This document shows positions 8,799 through 19,972 of a stretch of 64,000 nucleotides of DNA, one piece after another. The DNA comes from Melastoma dodecandrum (lineage: Eukaryota; Streptophyta; Magnoliopsida; Myrtales; Melastomataceae), in NCBI GenBank assembly GCA_029817715.1, contig JARUPY010000397.1, positions 6,820,001 through 6,884,000 of the forward strand, read 5' to 3'. The notes below the pieces were generated by a model. That model made no database searches. It had not been told where the DNA came from and worked only from the letters and a program-made list of their open reading frames with translations. The number at the start of each line of letters is the position of its first letter. The first letter of the stretch is position 1. The position numbers and the translations under genes were made by a program.

Positions 8799-11700
8799 CA
8801 CTAAAGTCGCCCCAAAAAAATATTCACGGTCCGAAAGATGTGATCACAATGCAACCCAGCCCGTAAAAATAAAGTCGAACAAAACCCAGTTTTACACATT
8901 ATGTGTCATCTGGGTTTTGGTCAGAACTGACGAGGTTGGGGCTCATGCAACTTCCAGAGAAGACGTATGTGTGAATCACATCAATCTCACCCCGTTTCGC
9001 CTTGCCTACCATATATTTGTTGTTTTCATGCCATTTTTTGCCGAACATTGACTGACATGCATGACATATAGGCAAAGAATGGGAAAGACTTCTGTTATTT
9101 CCTCCTTTTTATCATCGAACAATCACCAGCTGACCAAGGTTCTTCGTCGGTTGTGTCGGGGGAGAATTGGGTAAATACGAGTAAAAAAGTTTCAATGCAC
9201 TTTGCTCCTAACCCCGTTCTCTGCCGCCTACCATAGGACTGACTTATAACATAACCATTGCTCTATCCTACCATGTATTCGTTCAACATGGATTATTATG
9301 ACACCAAGCATCAGTTCTGTAAGAGTCTACGAGATTACGTTGGCAAAACGAGCTTAGGTGTTTCAACTCATCAATAGATGAGGACTTGGTGAATCATTGT
9401 CGGCTTTAATCCTCTGCATGACAGGCAATAACAACTCGCTCAAGTTCTCCGCACCCGGAAAAAGCAAAAAAATGGTGAAAAGAGGAGGGAGAGTTAGGGG
9501 TGGGGGGACGAAAGAAGGATTGGGGTTGTGAGAATTTACCACTAGTGTGCTTATACTAACTTGTTGTAACTACTAATTACTATCCGGACAACCTAGTAGG
9601 TGAGTTGGGGCTCGAGGTGGACGGCACCTTATAACATCAGTGTGTGTCATTTTTCATAAAAGGAAATAGGGTAAGGACCAAAACAAACAATGGGAAAAGA
9701 GAGAGGGGGACCAAAAATCTGCATAGCACCATTTCACACAATATGTCGTATCAAAAGCCAAAAGTATTGTCCACAGGTTGACTGGGAAGTCACAATTCAT
9801 AAGATAGTGATTTACTTGGGCTTGCGTTTCATGGTAGTCAAATAAAAAATATTCATCCTTCTTTTCAGATAAAAGGACAACTTCGTCACCATGGATATTA
9901 CTAAAGTTGAGACGATGAGACCAACTAGCCAACCTCTAATCCTACGTAAGAACCACCCCTGAACCCCCCATGCTTTATACAGATGAAATTTAAGATTGTT
10001 AATGACGAGGAAGTCAGAGGATCAACACTTATCGGAATTCAACCTGTGAACGCGACCTTTATGATCCTCGAATTTGAAGGAAAATGAATAATAGGAGGAT
10101 GAAAAGACTTTCCACAATCCGTTGGTCCTTCTGAAGTCATCATTGCAAACAATTTCACAACACATACTTAAGCATGTGCCAATGAGAAAGTCTAGATCAT
10201 TTGTATTTATGTATCAACAGCCGAATTACCCAAATAAAGATAAAATTGAACCTCTGATACAATGCGTGCACTCCCCAATATTGAATGAAATCATAGTATA
10301 GATATTTCAGTGAGACCTGCGTGTGCTTAGAGTCATCTGGAGGATCAAATGATAGAGCAGGGTCACAAAACCTTTGCATCATTGTAGTGGCCACATCATT
10401 AACAGCGCCTGAGTTGCTCTTAACCTTTGAAAGGAGGTTCGAGTCAAATAAAAATAGGAACGTTTTGATGTGGTACTTTTCAAGTCTTCACACGACAAAA
10501 TCTTAGGAATATCACCTACAATTATAAATTTGCTATAACCAATAGCCTCATCAAGACAAGAATGAACAATATCAGGACACCCTAAAGTTTTTCAATCTCA
10601 AATGCAAATGTCTAATATATATTGCTCATGAACTTTATTGTCGAATTTATGCAATATCGGACAAATAGGATGAACATTAAATAGGAGACGAAATCCAAGC
10701 TTGAGGCAACCAGAAAATCAGCCCAGAATTAGAAGCTCTTCCTTCATCTATGAACACAAGTCATGTATTCCTCTGGATAGAAGAAACTCATACTTATGAT
10801 CAAAAGACCAGAAGATTCGATGTGGCTAATTCTAACATAAAGTGAAAGTAAGTTGTCTCCTTTCTACTTACGCTGTCATTCATAAGGCTCAAGGACATGG
10901 TATATACTATCTACACAAACAAAATAACTTTAGCTGTCAATTTGTAAATAGGATTGAACAATCAACGGTAGAAAAGTGATTCCTGGAATTAGAAGTTCCA
11001 TTTATTGTGAAGTGATTATAGAAAGTGAGAAAACTGGGAGACAAAATCAAACAATAAAGTTGTTTTTGAAAAAAAAGCTTAGCTTAGCTCTCCAAGAATT
11101 AGCATCAAAGAATATTTTACACACGTAATTTACGAGGTACGATTTTAATAAACATATTTTACTATTCAATTTATACGTATCACAAAGATTCGAATCAATT
11201 TCAAATAATTTTTCTGAAACAAACTTTCATTGCGCATGATGAAATCCAACAACTTACGGGATGAAAAAAAGAAATTTGGATATGAATTTACTAGTTCCCA
11301 TGTCTCATTTTGTGCTAATGTTTTAATTTCCTTATCCATTGTTTTCAAAACTTTATTCCTAGAATCGGGTTCATGGGTATGATGATTTTGATGAATGTAG
11401 TGAATCTAAGGTTTTGAATGCCTATTTTGATCTACTTGTGAGTGCCTATTCATAAGTAGATGACGATTTATACTCGCGATGAATAAAAAAATTCAGAAAA
11501 GTAATTATGAAATATATGGCTGGAGTGGGAATGTTTGAACTAGTGGTATGGTAGGTAAAAGGGTCAGGCCGACTTGTTGTGATCGATTTGGTTTTTATAA
11601 AGCTCATTATATCGATTATGTAACAACACCGATCCACGAGAATACATGAACGAGATGCCTAATCAAGAGTATTTGAGCGAAAGTGCTAGTCAAGGAGTTT

Positions 11701-13138
11701 GAAAGATGAGCCTAGTTAGACAGTCTCCATTATCCTATGCGTGTACATGACATGCTATGATATGCGATACAAGGTTGCTTTATCATTCACGTGAGAGTGT
11801 TGTTGCATTGTCGGGTATTGTACACGAAGTTTGATCGAGGTTGGATCCAGAGGCGATAGACGACCTTAACACCTTAAGTGTGCCATGCACTTTTTATAAC
11901 AATGTCAGACGCATAAAGAATATACATGTCCATCAAGGTAGCAGTGCATGAAGAAGAGCACACAAGTGGTCTTTCTTGAATATATTGATGTTATGTTTGG
12001 AACGATGATCATATCATATTTATACTGTATATACATTATCTGGACCAGGTTATTCATAATTCATGTGACCAAAAATCATTATTCCATGATCTTTAACATC
12101 AGTCTCGGCCATCACACTCCTCCTGGTAGGCATCCTCATTTTCAGTAAAAGCTCTTCTCCTCGACTGATTTTCTCCATTCAACCCTTCACGGTCTCCCTC
12201 ATGATACACCAAGCTGCGAGGCTTCTCTTTTTTATGCACTCATTTTGCGCCCTCGAACCATTCTTCAACTCGTTTATTGAGAATCTCTCCGAGACCATAA
12301 CATATTTTGTCGCCCCCTCGTCATCACCGATTATAACTCCAACCTCTCTTAATACACATGCACAAATCATCGCCTTCCGTCGTCTATTAACGTTTCTTGA
12401 AAGAGGATCTCAATGCGGATGAGTCACTAGTCATGATGTTTCATTTTCCTTAAATATCTTATCTCGATAGCGCTTCATGTATAACATTTAACTACGCGAC
12501 ACTTCTCAACAAGCAAGATTCACCAAGACATACATATATTTTTCTAACATAAAAAATACTGCTATGCATCGGGCTTGTCGTAGGAATACTTCCGCGTTCA
12601 TAAAACTCACTATTAACCATAAAACACAAATAAACATGATTAAGTGAAAGGCAACCAATGTGTAACTGCGAGTACATTTCATGTAATCTCTCTTGACATT
12701 TCGATGCTAAATATGGCAAAATCTAATTTAAGTTTTTATTTATGGCTCACCAAATATATCATTAAACAAGGATAGCCAGTGGGGCGTATTAAGTATTTCG
12801 TGTGAAAAAAAGCAAGAAAATATACGAATAAAGAGCGATTAATACAACCTCCAAATAAGACATCCATGTAATCAAGTAAATCAAAAATATGCATCACTGT
12901 ATGTATGAACAACGAGAATCATCTTATCAGAAGACGAAATTACTTACCAGTGGTCCTTCTAATGCGTGCAGATCGGGGTTGTTAAGTTAGTTCACTCAAA
13001 TTCCTTAGTTTTAATTACCAAAAAAAAAAAAAATCTTTAGTTTTAGAGGCTTTTCCGTAAGTTGGTCCCGTCTTCCTTCCTTTTCTTCTTGTCCTCCCCC
13101 CTCTTCTACGTCGAAAACCCTACGTTCCGCCGCCCGCC
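8799..13138. other. Intergenic stretch, mostly unrecognised
   Basis: Apart from the copia scrap listed separately, I find no gene here. Minus-strand translations around 9650-9930 and 10200-10400 (for example HETQAQVNHYL and FDPPDDSKHTQVSLKYLYY) look faintly protein-like. They do not match a family I recognise and are broken by stops, so decayed mobile DNA is the simplest reading. The last roughly 100 bp before 13139 probably hold the promoter and 5' UTR of the next gene. Confidence 0.5.
11220..11348 (-). pseudogene. Copia RT scrap
   Basis: Minus strand reads MDKEIKTLAQNETWELV, the conserved start of copia reverse transcriptase (E-x-x-AL-x-x-N-x-TWELV pattern). Homology is lost after about 20 codons. 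No LTRs are visible nearby. Confidence 0.6.
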
Positions 13139-15730
13139 ATGCCGGACCGTAACAACAACCACCACCACCATCACCACCGACCAAACAGGATCTCCGTTCC
13201 CCACCGCTCATCCGCTGCCGCCTCCGCCTCCGCCTCCTACTTCTTCCCAACCCCAACCCCAACTCCCTCCAAAGCTCGACCCTTTTCTTCTCTAACCTCC
13301 AAATCCCCCTTCCTTCCTTTGCCCTCTTCTTCGTCGAGATCGTCGCTGTCTTTCCTGTTCCTGATCCTCCTCTCCCTCCGATCTCTCTACTCCCTCATCC
13401 CCTTCCTACGCTCCTCCCCCTCCTCCTTCTCTGTCTTCCCCTTCTCCTTCCTCGTCTCCCTCTTCTCCTTCCTCCTCACCCTCTCCTTCTCCCTCTTCCC
13501 CTCGCCCCTCGGTTTCTCCCGGCACCCATCTCGCGTCGATGCCCGAGAACGCTGGTTTCTTCGGTTGCGGGATCTCTCTGTTTCTCAGAACAAGGCCCTG
13601 GTTTCCAAGTCGGTTCTCCTTGCTGGGGTTTTCCTGGTTAGGTTCCAGGCTCTTCGGTACTGTGGTGCGGCCGCAATGATCCTGGCTGAGTTGTCCGGGA
13701 GTGTTGCTGCAAGGTTCATGATCGAGGGGAGGAATAGGGATTCGGTTGATTATAATTGGTCCAAGGTTAGGAATTCTAGGGTTAGGGGCTTCATCGCATT
13801 GGTGCTGGGTTTGTTGATGTTGTCATTTGGCTGGGATAGGATCAGTTGCTTCCCAGTTAGAGGGCTCGTCCAGGAGAAAGGCGGGGTTTTCAGATTCCTT
13901 AGTGAGGATTGTGTGAGGGTATGGCCAATGGCCTTGCCATTTATATCTGGATTCTTGGGGTGTTATGAGTGTATTTCGATAGATTGGAACACGGTGAAAG
14001 AGCTCGGTAAGAAGAGGGTGAGGCTGATATCGCTGCTCTATACTACTCTATTGCTGTTTGTTCCTGCCGTGATTAGCATCATGGTGTTCGAGCATGATGG
14101 CGATAGCATCAGCATTGGTAATTTGGGTTGGCCTTTGGTGAATACGGTAGTGTTCGGCGTTTTGTTGAGTGAGAACTTCAGCGACGAGAAATTGACTGGC
14201 TCAGGGGATTTCCGGAGGGAATTCTTGGTCACTTTCGGGTGTACAGTCGTACTGGATCTAGTTTATTTCCCTGAGCTATCTCTCTGGGGATTAACATTAT
14301 GTGGGATGCTGCTTTATGTTGCTGTTGTTGAGCTGGATCCCGTCCGCGGGGGTTATGTCCAAATGGGGATAGAGCAGTCCGAGACATTCAGTTTTCTGGT
14401 TGTGAATCCGCTTCGCCATATTTTAAGCGAAAGGAAGTCTAGGAAGATCGCGCTCTTCCTGTTGATCAATGCAGGGTACATGGTTGTTGAATTTGTCGCC
14501 GGTTTCATGTGCAACAGCCTCGGATTGATATCAGATGCCTGTCACATGCTGTTTGATTGTGCTGCCTTGGCGATTGGGCTCTATGCGTCTTATATATCAA
14601 GGTTACCTGCGAATTCCCAGTTTAACTATGGCCGAGGAAGGTTTGAGGTTTTGTCGGGTTACGTCAACGCGGTTTTTCTGGTGTTGGTCGGAGTGCTGAT
14701 TGTGTTGGAGTCTTTCGAGAGAATTTTGGACCCCCAGGATATCTCGACCAACAGTTTGCTGGCAGTGTCTATAGGAGGCTTGCTGGTGAATATGGTCGGT
14801 CTGATCTTCTTTCATGAGGAGCATCATCATGCCCATGGTGGATCTTGTTCTCATTCGCACTCTCCCTTGGATGGGCATTCTCATTCTCATTCCCAACCTC
14901 ACAAGAATGATCACTCAGTTTGCCATCATCGGCCACAAGAGCACAAGCACGACCACCACCACATCCATCATGAGTGTGGGTCTATAACCAGTGGCACCCT
15001 TGAACAGTTATGTCCAGACGATACCCATGATCACCACCACCATCATGAACACGGTGGTGTTACCGACCATGAGAGAACGTGTTGTGATCACGTCCATGTA
15101 AATGACCATCATGATCACCATGGACACAACCACCACCACTTGGATGATGTCGACAGGCATAGTCATCGTTCACATTCTTCGTCACATATATCCCATGAGG
15201 TCAAGCAGCCGGCTGGCGAGAGTAGAGACCAGAAGCACGGGCATCGTCATGTCGACCACAACATGGAAGGGATTTTCCTGCATGTCCTCGCAGATACCAT
15301 GGGAAGTGTTGGGGTTGTCATATCAACTCTTCTCATCAAGTACAAGGGATGGCTCGTTGCTGATCCAGCATCCTCCATATTCATCTCCATCTTGATAATA
15401 TCCTCGGTGTTCCCACTTCTCAGAAATTCTGCAGAGATTCTGCTTCAGAGAGTACCCCGGGCTCACGAGCAGGAAATCTTCGAGACTCTCGAGGAGGTGG
15501 TCAGGATGAAGGGAGTTACACGGGTTCCAAATCTTCATGTATGGAGCTTCACGAACGAGGAAGTCGTGGGGACGATGCACGTCCATGTCGACATGGAACA
15601 CAACAAAGCTTCTGTGAAGGCCAAGGTCTCTCGCCTGCTCCATGATGCTGGAGTTAAAGACTTGACTTTAGAAGTAGAATGTGCCCAGCAGGAGAGGGAT
15701 GCTCTCTCGATTCATCCCCAAGCTCTTTGA
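13139..15730 (+). CDS. MTP12: Metal tolerance protein 12-like zinc transporter (CDF family)
   Basis: An uninterrupted 863-codon reading frame, so the coding part has no intron. The first half is strongly hydrophobic with many membrane segments after a low-complexity His/Pro/Ser-rich start. The second half (from about residue 435) is a cation diffusion facilitator domain. It has paired HxxxD metal sites: SDACHMLFD (His469, Asp473) and HVLADTMGS (His715, Asp719), separated by a very histidine-rich cytosolic loop (about residues 560-709). A C-terminal CDF cytoplasmic domain follows (VPNLHVWSFTNEE). Long CDF proteins with extra N-terminal membrane segments are the MTP12/ZnT5/Msc2 type; known MTP12 pairs with MTP5 to carry zinc into the Golgi. 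Length is slightly above the Arabidopsis protein (about 800 residues). The ATG is in a good context (GCCATGCC). Function is inferred from family. Confidence 0.92.
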   Translation: MPDRNNNHHHHHHRPNRISVPHRSSAAASASASYFFPTPTPTPSKARPFSSLTSKSPFLPLPSSSSRSSLSFLFLILLSLRSLYSLIPFLRSSPSSFSVFPFSFLVSLFSFLLTLSFSLFPSPLGFSRHPSRVDARERWFLRLRDLSVSQNKALVSKSVLLAGVFLVRFQALRYCGAAAMILAELSGSVAARFMIEGRNRDSVDYNWSKVRNSRVRGFIALVLGLLMLSFGWDRISCFPVRGLVQEKGGVFRFLSEDCVRVWPMALPFISGFLGCYECISIDWNTVKELGKKRVRLISLLYTTLLLFVPAVISIMVFEHDGDSISIGNLGWPLVNTVVFGVLLSENFSDEKLTGSGDFRREFLVTFGCTVVLDLVYFPELSLWGLTLCGMLLYVAVVELDPVRGGYVQMGIEQSETFSFLVVNPLRHILSERKSRKIALFLLINAGYMVVEFVAGFMCNSLGLISDACHMLFDCAALAIGLYASYISRLPANSQFNYGRGRFEVLSGYVNAVFLVLVGVLIVLESFERILDPQDISTNSLLAVSIGGLLVNMVGLIFFHEEHHHAHGGSCSHSHSPLDGHSHSHSQPHKNDHSVCHHRPQEHKHDHHHIHHECGSITSGTLEQLCPDDTHDHHHHHEHGGVTDHERTCCDHVHVNDHHDHHGHNHHHLDDVDRHSHRSHSSSHISHEVKQPAGESRDQKHGHRHVDHNMEGIFLHVLADTMGSVGVVISTLLIKYKGWLVADPASSIFISILIISSVFPLLRNSAEILLQRVPRAHEQEIFETLEEVVRMKGVTRVPNLHVWSFTNEEVVGTMHVHVDMEHNKASVKAKVSRLLHDAGVKDLTLEVECAQQERDALSIHPQAL

Positions 15731-16269
15731 TTGAATACTCGGATTGGGAAATGAGAGTGATTACTTTAAGGCTTGGGCTCGCCGGAATGTGACGATGGAC
15801 CATTTCATCCTGCCATGGCGGCATGCCGGACAATGGAAAGGATGCTTCTTCTTCAGGATGCAGTTGGAACGCTATTAACACGCTATTAACATAATTGTAG
15901 GATACACGCCAACTCCCAAAGAATATTCTATTATTCAGCTACTTTCATTCTATTATTTTTAGCATATTTCCTCTTTCGGAAATTTTACCACCACTCATGG
16001 ATGGCGAGAAATGAAAGACTCAGATCTTGCAAACTTTTAATCGTCTCGAATCATCCGTGACCATTGTGGACTCCCTGACTCGAATTAGATAGTAGTATCC
16101 ATTGTGGACCTGACGAGCTAGCATCAATAGTTCAAAATGTCCTCGACGCCTTAACTTGGAATTATTGATATTAATTGACTAATTATAAATTTAATCGACT
16201 TATTTAACAAATTATTTTTACGAATCATCTCACTTTCTTTTATTATTTATTTTTACCAAAATCAAATCA
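15731..16269. other. MTP12 3' flank
   Basis: Probable 3' UTR and terminator of the transporter gene, then AT-rich sequence without recognisable features up to the MULE end. Confidence 0.5.
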
Positions 16270-16359
16270 TGCTCCCATGAGTTTTGTACGCAAATACGGT
16301 TAGTTTTAAAAAAAAATTTTGAGAAATACGGTCACAGTTTTGTAAAATACGATTTTATC

Positions 16360-16740
16360 GTCGAAGGGGCACGTTTTCAAAACGCGCCCCTTAATTTACA
16401 GAAAGGGTGCGTTTGTCTACAATAGAAAGGGGCGGGTTTTCAAAACCTGCCCCTATGCGACATCCGGGCACAACATGAGGGCGCGGTTTCAAAACGCGCC
16501 CTCATGCGGGGGCGGGTTTTGAAAACCCGTCTTTCTAACAGTTGGAGAATTTCACCAAGTGTTGGGGCCTCTTCCTAGTGTAAACCCGCCCCTCTTGGGA
16601 ATACACAAGTGGCAAAACCCGCCCCTTGAATAAACACTAAAGGAACCCGCCCCTCCAACACTTGAGAAAAATCGCCCAAGTGTTGGGGTTTCTGGCATCT
16701 AACGGAGGGCGGGTTCCAACCCACCTGGAATCATTCACAG
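16360..16740. repeat. Left subterminal palindrome array of MULE A
   Basis: Repeated perfect or near-perfect palindromes built from GGGCGGGTTTT or GGGCGCGTTTT half-sites around a TTTTNAAAA centre, for example at 16363-16386, 16429-16454, 16480-16505 and 16503-16526. Isolated half-sites and two copies of the CAAGTGTTGG motif follow. Confidence 0.85.
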
Positions 16741-18260
16741 CCGCTTGAATGCCAGCATGTCTGTCGAAAATCAAGCATACTCCTTCCGTCCTTTCACCAA
16801 CGACATATCCCTTAAGGCATCTCAAGAACCAACTCCATGAATCATAGCTTTCTTAATCAACCAGTGCAAATGCAAACGGCACAATATGGTTCTCCCCGTC
16901 CATAGAACATGCAATTAAGAGTTTATGCCTATATTTACCATATAGAAATGTGCCATCTATTCTTACAACTATCCGACACTGATTGAATGCCTGAATACAC
17001 TATCCGAGCGCCCAAAACAGTCTCTGAAAGTGGAATACTTCCACATCGCCAAGATTATAAGTTGCATCCGAAATAACAATTGTTCCGGGTTGGCAATTCT
17101 AATTGCATTCATAAGATGCGGCAACTCATTATAAGATTCATCACATTCGCTGAACTCAATTGCAATTGCCTTCCTCTTCGCATCCCATACTCGTCTCCTA
17201 GTTACTTCGTACCCAAATCTCTTCTTTATACATTCCATAGGAACGACACCGTCACATCAGGAAATTATCTAACAAAAGTACGGAAGTAGGGAACCATAAA
17301 GTACAGTCAAGTCGATCATTATATTGGGAAAGCACTGCATTTAGACATGTATGCGACTCACCAACAATCATTATTTCAAACTCATCATCACAAGCACGTT
17401 GAATAGCGCGTAATCTCCACTTGCAACCAGATCCAAACTCAGAATAAAACACAAACCACGTCGTCTTATCTGACTCCACAATTTCGTAATATAATGGTTC
17501 TTGATATGGAACGTATTCACCGTATGAATGAGATGGTTCTTATGTTTGAACCGCATCCCTTTACGAAATTCAACCACAGCGTCCGCATCGTCTGTCATCC
17601 TCACATCCTCATCCTCTTCGAAAATCACCTTCCCAGTATCGCCACTGTCTAGATAGAATGGTAAAGGTTTCTCCAACCGTTTCTTCCAAGAAGGACTAGC
17701 CCCTTTAACCCCTACATTCCTAACATTTTCCTCGTTTCCCAAATCAACACCGTTGAACATTTTATCATCTGTATTGGTGTCATTATCGGAATTCACTGTT
17801 GAATCAACTATATGATTCTCATATCGCCGATATATAGTTTCGTTTAGAACTCCTTCATCACCTAAATCACGTTCTAAATCTTCAAACGGGTCACCCTCTT
17901 CATAATCATTAACACCATCATCCTCCTCATTCCCCACATTACCACCATAACCACTACATCCTTCATTCACCGGTACCAATTGACGAATATTTCTACTAAC
18001 TTCGAAATGTTTCATTCTCTCTTGTACGACATTTAACCCCTCATCCACATTCACTCCTATGGCCTGCATGTTACTACCATGCTTACTTCTTGAATTTGGA
18101 CGCCTCATTTCATTGTTAGAATTCCCAGAAACTGATATCACATACACTTCTTGAATGCGGTCACCATTTGACATCGCAAACTCACACAACAACCTAATAT
18201 CCTCATCATCACCAATAGGTACAAGCACAAAATTTATGCCAGAAGGACCCTAAGAAGTAA
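16637..18260 (-). pseudogene. MuDR-type transposase, broken
   Basis: Minus-strand pieces in order: an N-terminal acidic region of PB1-like type (VLVPIGDDEDIRLLCEF onward, 17560-18230), the MuDR DNA-binding region (MRFKHKNHLIHTVNTFHIKNH; GCKWRLRAIQRACDDEFEI; RRRVWDAKRKAIAIEF, 17150-17480), and the start of the MULE transposase domain (CLKGYVVGERTEGVCLIFDRH, 16745-16825). After that the sequence passes directly into the terminal palindrome array, so the rest of the catalytic domain and the SWIM zinc finger are missing. Frameshifts are present. This copy cannot encode a transposase. Confidence 0.9.
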
Positions 18261-18599
18261 CGGGATATCTATGGCATATTTTCAGCCTACTACCTTCGTT
18301 TAATCTCATTGCATTAGAATGACCCTTTTAAATTGCACATAGTCGACATCAGTAGGTACCTTTAAACCTTTCAATAGACCCCTATTATAACCTACTTATT
18401 GACTATCATGAATAACCCTCACATTTCCATACAACAATAAATGAACTTGGGACATTGAAACGTAAGATAATACTTACGATTTAGTGATTAGCTACTTCTT
18501 CAAACTTACTAATACCTACAAAATTTAAACAACACACCATTAATCATCAAAATAATGGTAACTAAATAAACTTTTTTAAAACGTAATTTAAATTAAAAC

Positions 18600-18790
18600 G
18601 TAAATCCAATTACACACAAAATTTCAAAATAAACATTCTTTTAACTTAAACCTAATTTCAACTAAAACCTAATTCCAATTAAAAAAAATTCAACTAAAAC
18701 CTAATTCCAACTAAAACCCTAATTTTAATTAAAACCTAATTCCAACTAAATCACTAACTTCAACTAAAACCTAATTTCAACTACACATAA
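18600..18790. repeat. AT-rich short tandem repeats in MULE A
   Basis: Loose repeats of an AACTAAAACCTAATTYC unit, about 20 bp, probably leader sequence of the element. Not telomeric (see rejected list). Confidence 0.6.
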
Positions 18791-18819
18791 TTTCACGGCA
18801 TAAACATAAATTAATTACC

Positions 18820-19065
18820 GAGGCGAGGAAGCCGTCGGCGGTAAAGGGCAGAGGACAGAGGGGGTGACGGGCGGAGGACGAAGGGCAGCGGTAAAGGGCA
18901 GACGACGAAGGGCGTCGGTGTGAGGGCGGAGGGGGTGACGACGTGAGGGTAGAGGACGAAGTATGTGAGGGTGTAGGAGGGGTATCGGAGGACGAAGTAC
19001 AGACGGGGGAAGGCGGACGAAGGACGGGGGCTCGGGCGTCGGGCGTTTAGGGGTCGGGGGTCGGG
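18820..19065. repeat. G-rich purine repeat tract in MULE A
   Basis: Degenerate repeats of AGGACGAAGGGC and GGTAAAGGGCAG units upstream of the transposase remnant. Confidence 0.6.
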
Positions 19066-19099
19066 TTAGGGTTTGGGTAAAATGAATTCAAGGGTGGGG

Positions 19100-19360
19100 G
19101 ACCCGACTTAAGCTGCAAAGAGGGCGGATTTTGAAAAATCGCCCCCCGTCCGACGCCGAAACCTTCTGTCCCCATTCCGTGAATTCGCCCAAGTGTTGAA
19201 AACCCGCCTCCTACCCGCCTCCTCAACACTTGGAGAATTTTGCCGCCCCTTCCTGGCATACAAAACCCACCCATTGTTGAGCGGGGTGGATTTTAAAACG
19301 CGCCCTCAGTAGACCGAAAATGCGTCCTTTTTATAAATTAAGGGTTGCGTTTTTAAAAAT
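19100..19360. repeat. Right subterminal array of MULE A
   Basis: Counterpart of the left array: degenerate GGGCGGATTTTGAAAAATCGCCC-type palindromes, written here as half-sites GGGCGGATTTT, and paired CAAGTGTTGA / CAACACTTGG motifs around 19185-19235. Confidence 0.75.
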
Positions 19361-19439
19361 CACCCCTTTCACGGTAAAATCGTATTTTACGAAATCGAGA
19401 CCGTATTTCATAATTTTTTTTCGTTAAACAAGCTCCCGT

Positions 19440-19972
19440 ACCCTCATTGTATCTGCCGCCTTGAAGAACTTTTGGGAAAACTGATATCCATCGGGTCCGA
19501 CGACATCATTCACTCACTCCTTCCTCTTTCTCTCTCCTCCTCCTCCTCCTCGCCCATCTTCCTATTGTATTTCCTCCCAGCTTGTACACCAGCCTGCCTC
19601 CCACGAGCTCCCCCCCCCCCCAGCAAGCATACTTAAAAAGCAAGGTAGTTTTCTATTTTATTTTATTTTTGTTCATTGGGGTGTTGTTTATTTATTTATT
19701 TATTTTGATGATGAAGAAGAAGTAGTTAGGTCGGCCGCCGCCGCCGGGGTGAGAGCTGCAACTCGGTGTAGTGTGAGTTGGGGGTTCTTCCTGTAGCTTC
19801 AGGTCGGCCTCCGATTTATGGTGAGCCTCGTCATTCGATTGTGGCTGAGATGGGCATTCGAATCCCTCCCGTGTTTGTTAAGCCGCTGTGTGTTTTATCA
19901 GTTCTATTCATCTGTTGATCTGGTTGCAGCCATTCCCCCCCCCCCCCCCGGGGTTTCCCCACCCACTAGCGA
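19440..19972. other. PIG-X upstream region and 5' UTR
   Basis: Pyrimidine-rich leader-like sequence (CTCC repeats at 19520-19550), a C run near 19611-19621 and a second C/G run near 19936-19951. It probably holds the promoter and 5' UTR, possibly with a leader intron. No other gene is seen. Confidence 0.45.

Larger units (their letters stand above)
16279..19430 (-). mobile_element. MULE with decayed transposase (subfamily A)
   Basis: A Mutator-like element of about 3.15 kb. The left end starts GAGTTTTGTACGC. The inverted right end shares GAAATACGGTC and, further in, GTAAAATACGATTTTA-CGT; outermost bases of the right end are eroded. Flanks TGCTCCCAT (16270-16278) and AGCTCCCGT (19431-19439) match 7 of 9 bases, fitting the 9-bp target duplication of MULEs. 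Inside the ends are arrays of GC-rich palindromes (half-site GGGCGGGTTTT) and a repeated CCAACACTTG/CAAGTGTTGG motif. The interior holds a broken mudrA-like gene on the minus strand. Confidence 0.85.

Noticed and set aside
9654..10700. Possible gene on the minus strand
   Set aside because: Short protein-like stretches but no recognisable family, many stops and no splice-consistent model.
16360..16740. CRISPR-like spaced repeats or GC-box promoter cluster
   Set aside because: Plant DNA, irregular spacing, palindromes within TIR-proximal DNA and the same array in other copies; a transposon end explains it better.
18600..18790. Telomere-like AAACCCTAA patches
   Set aside because: Only one match to the plant telomere unit occurs; the rest is AACTAAAACCTAATT with a different period, inside a MULE.
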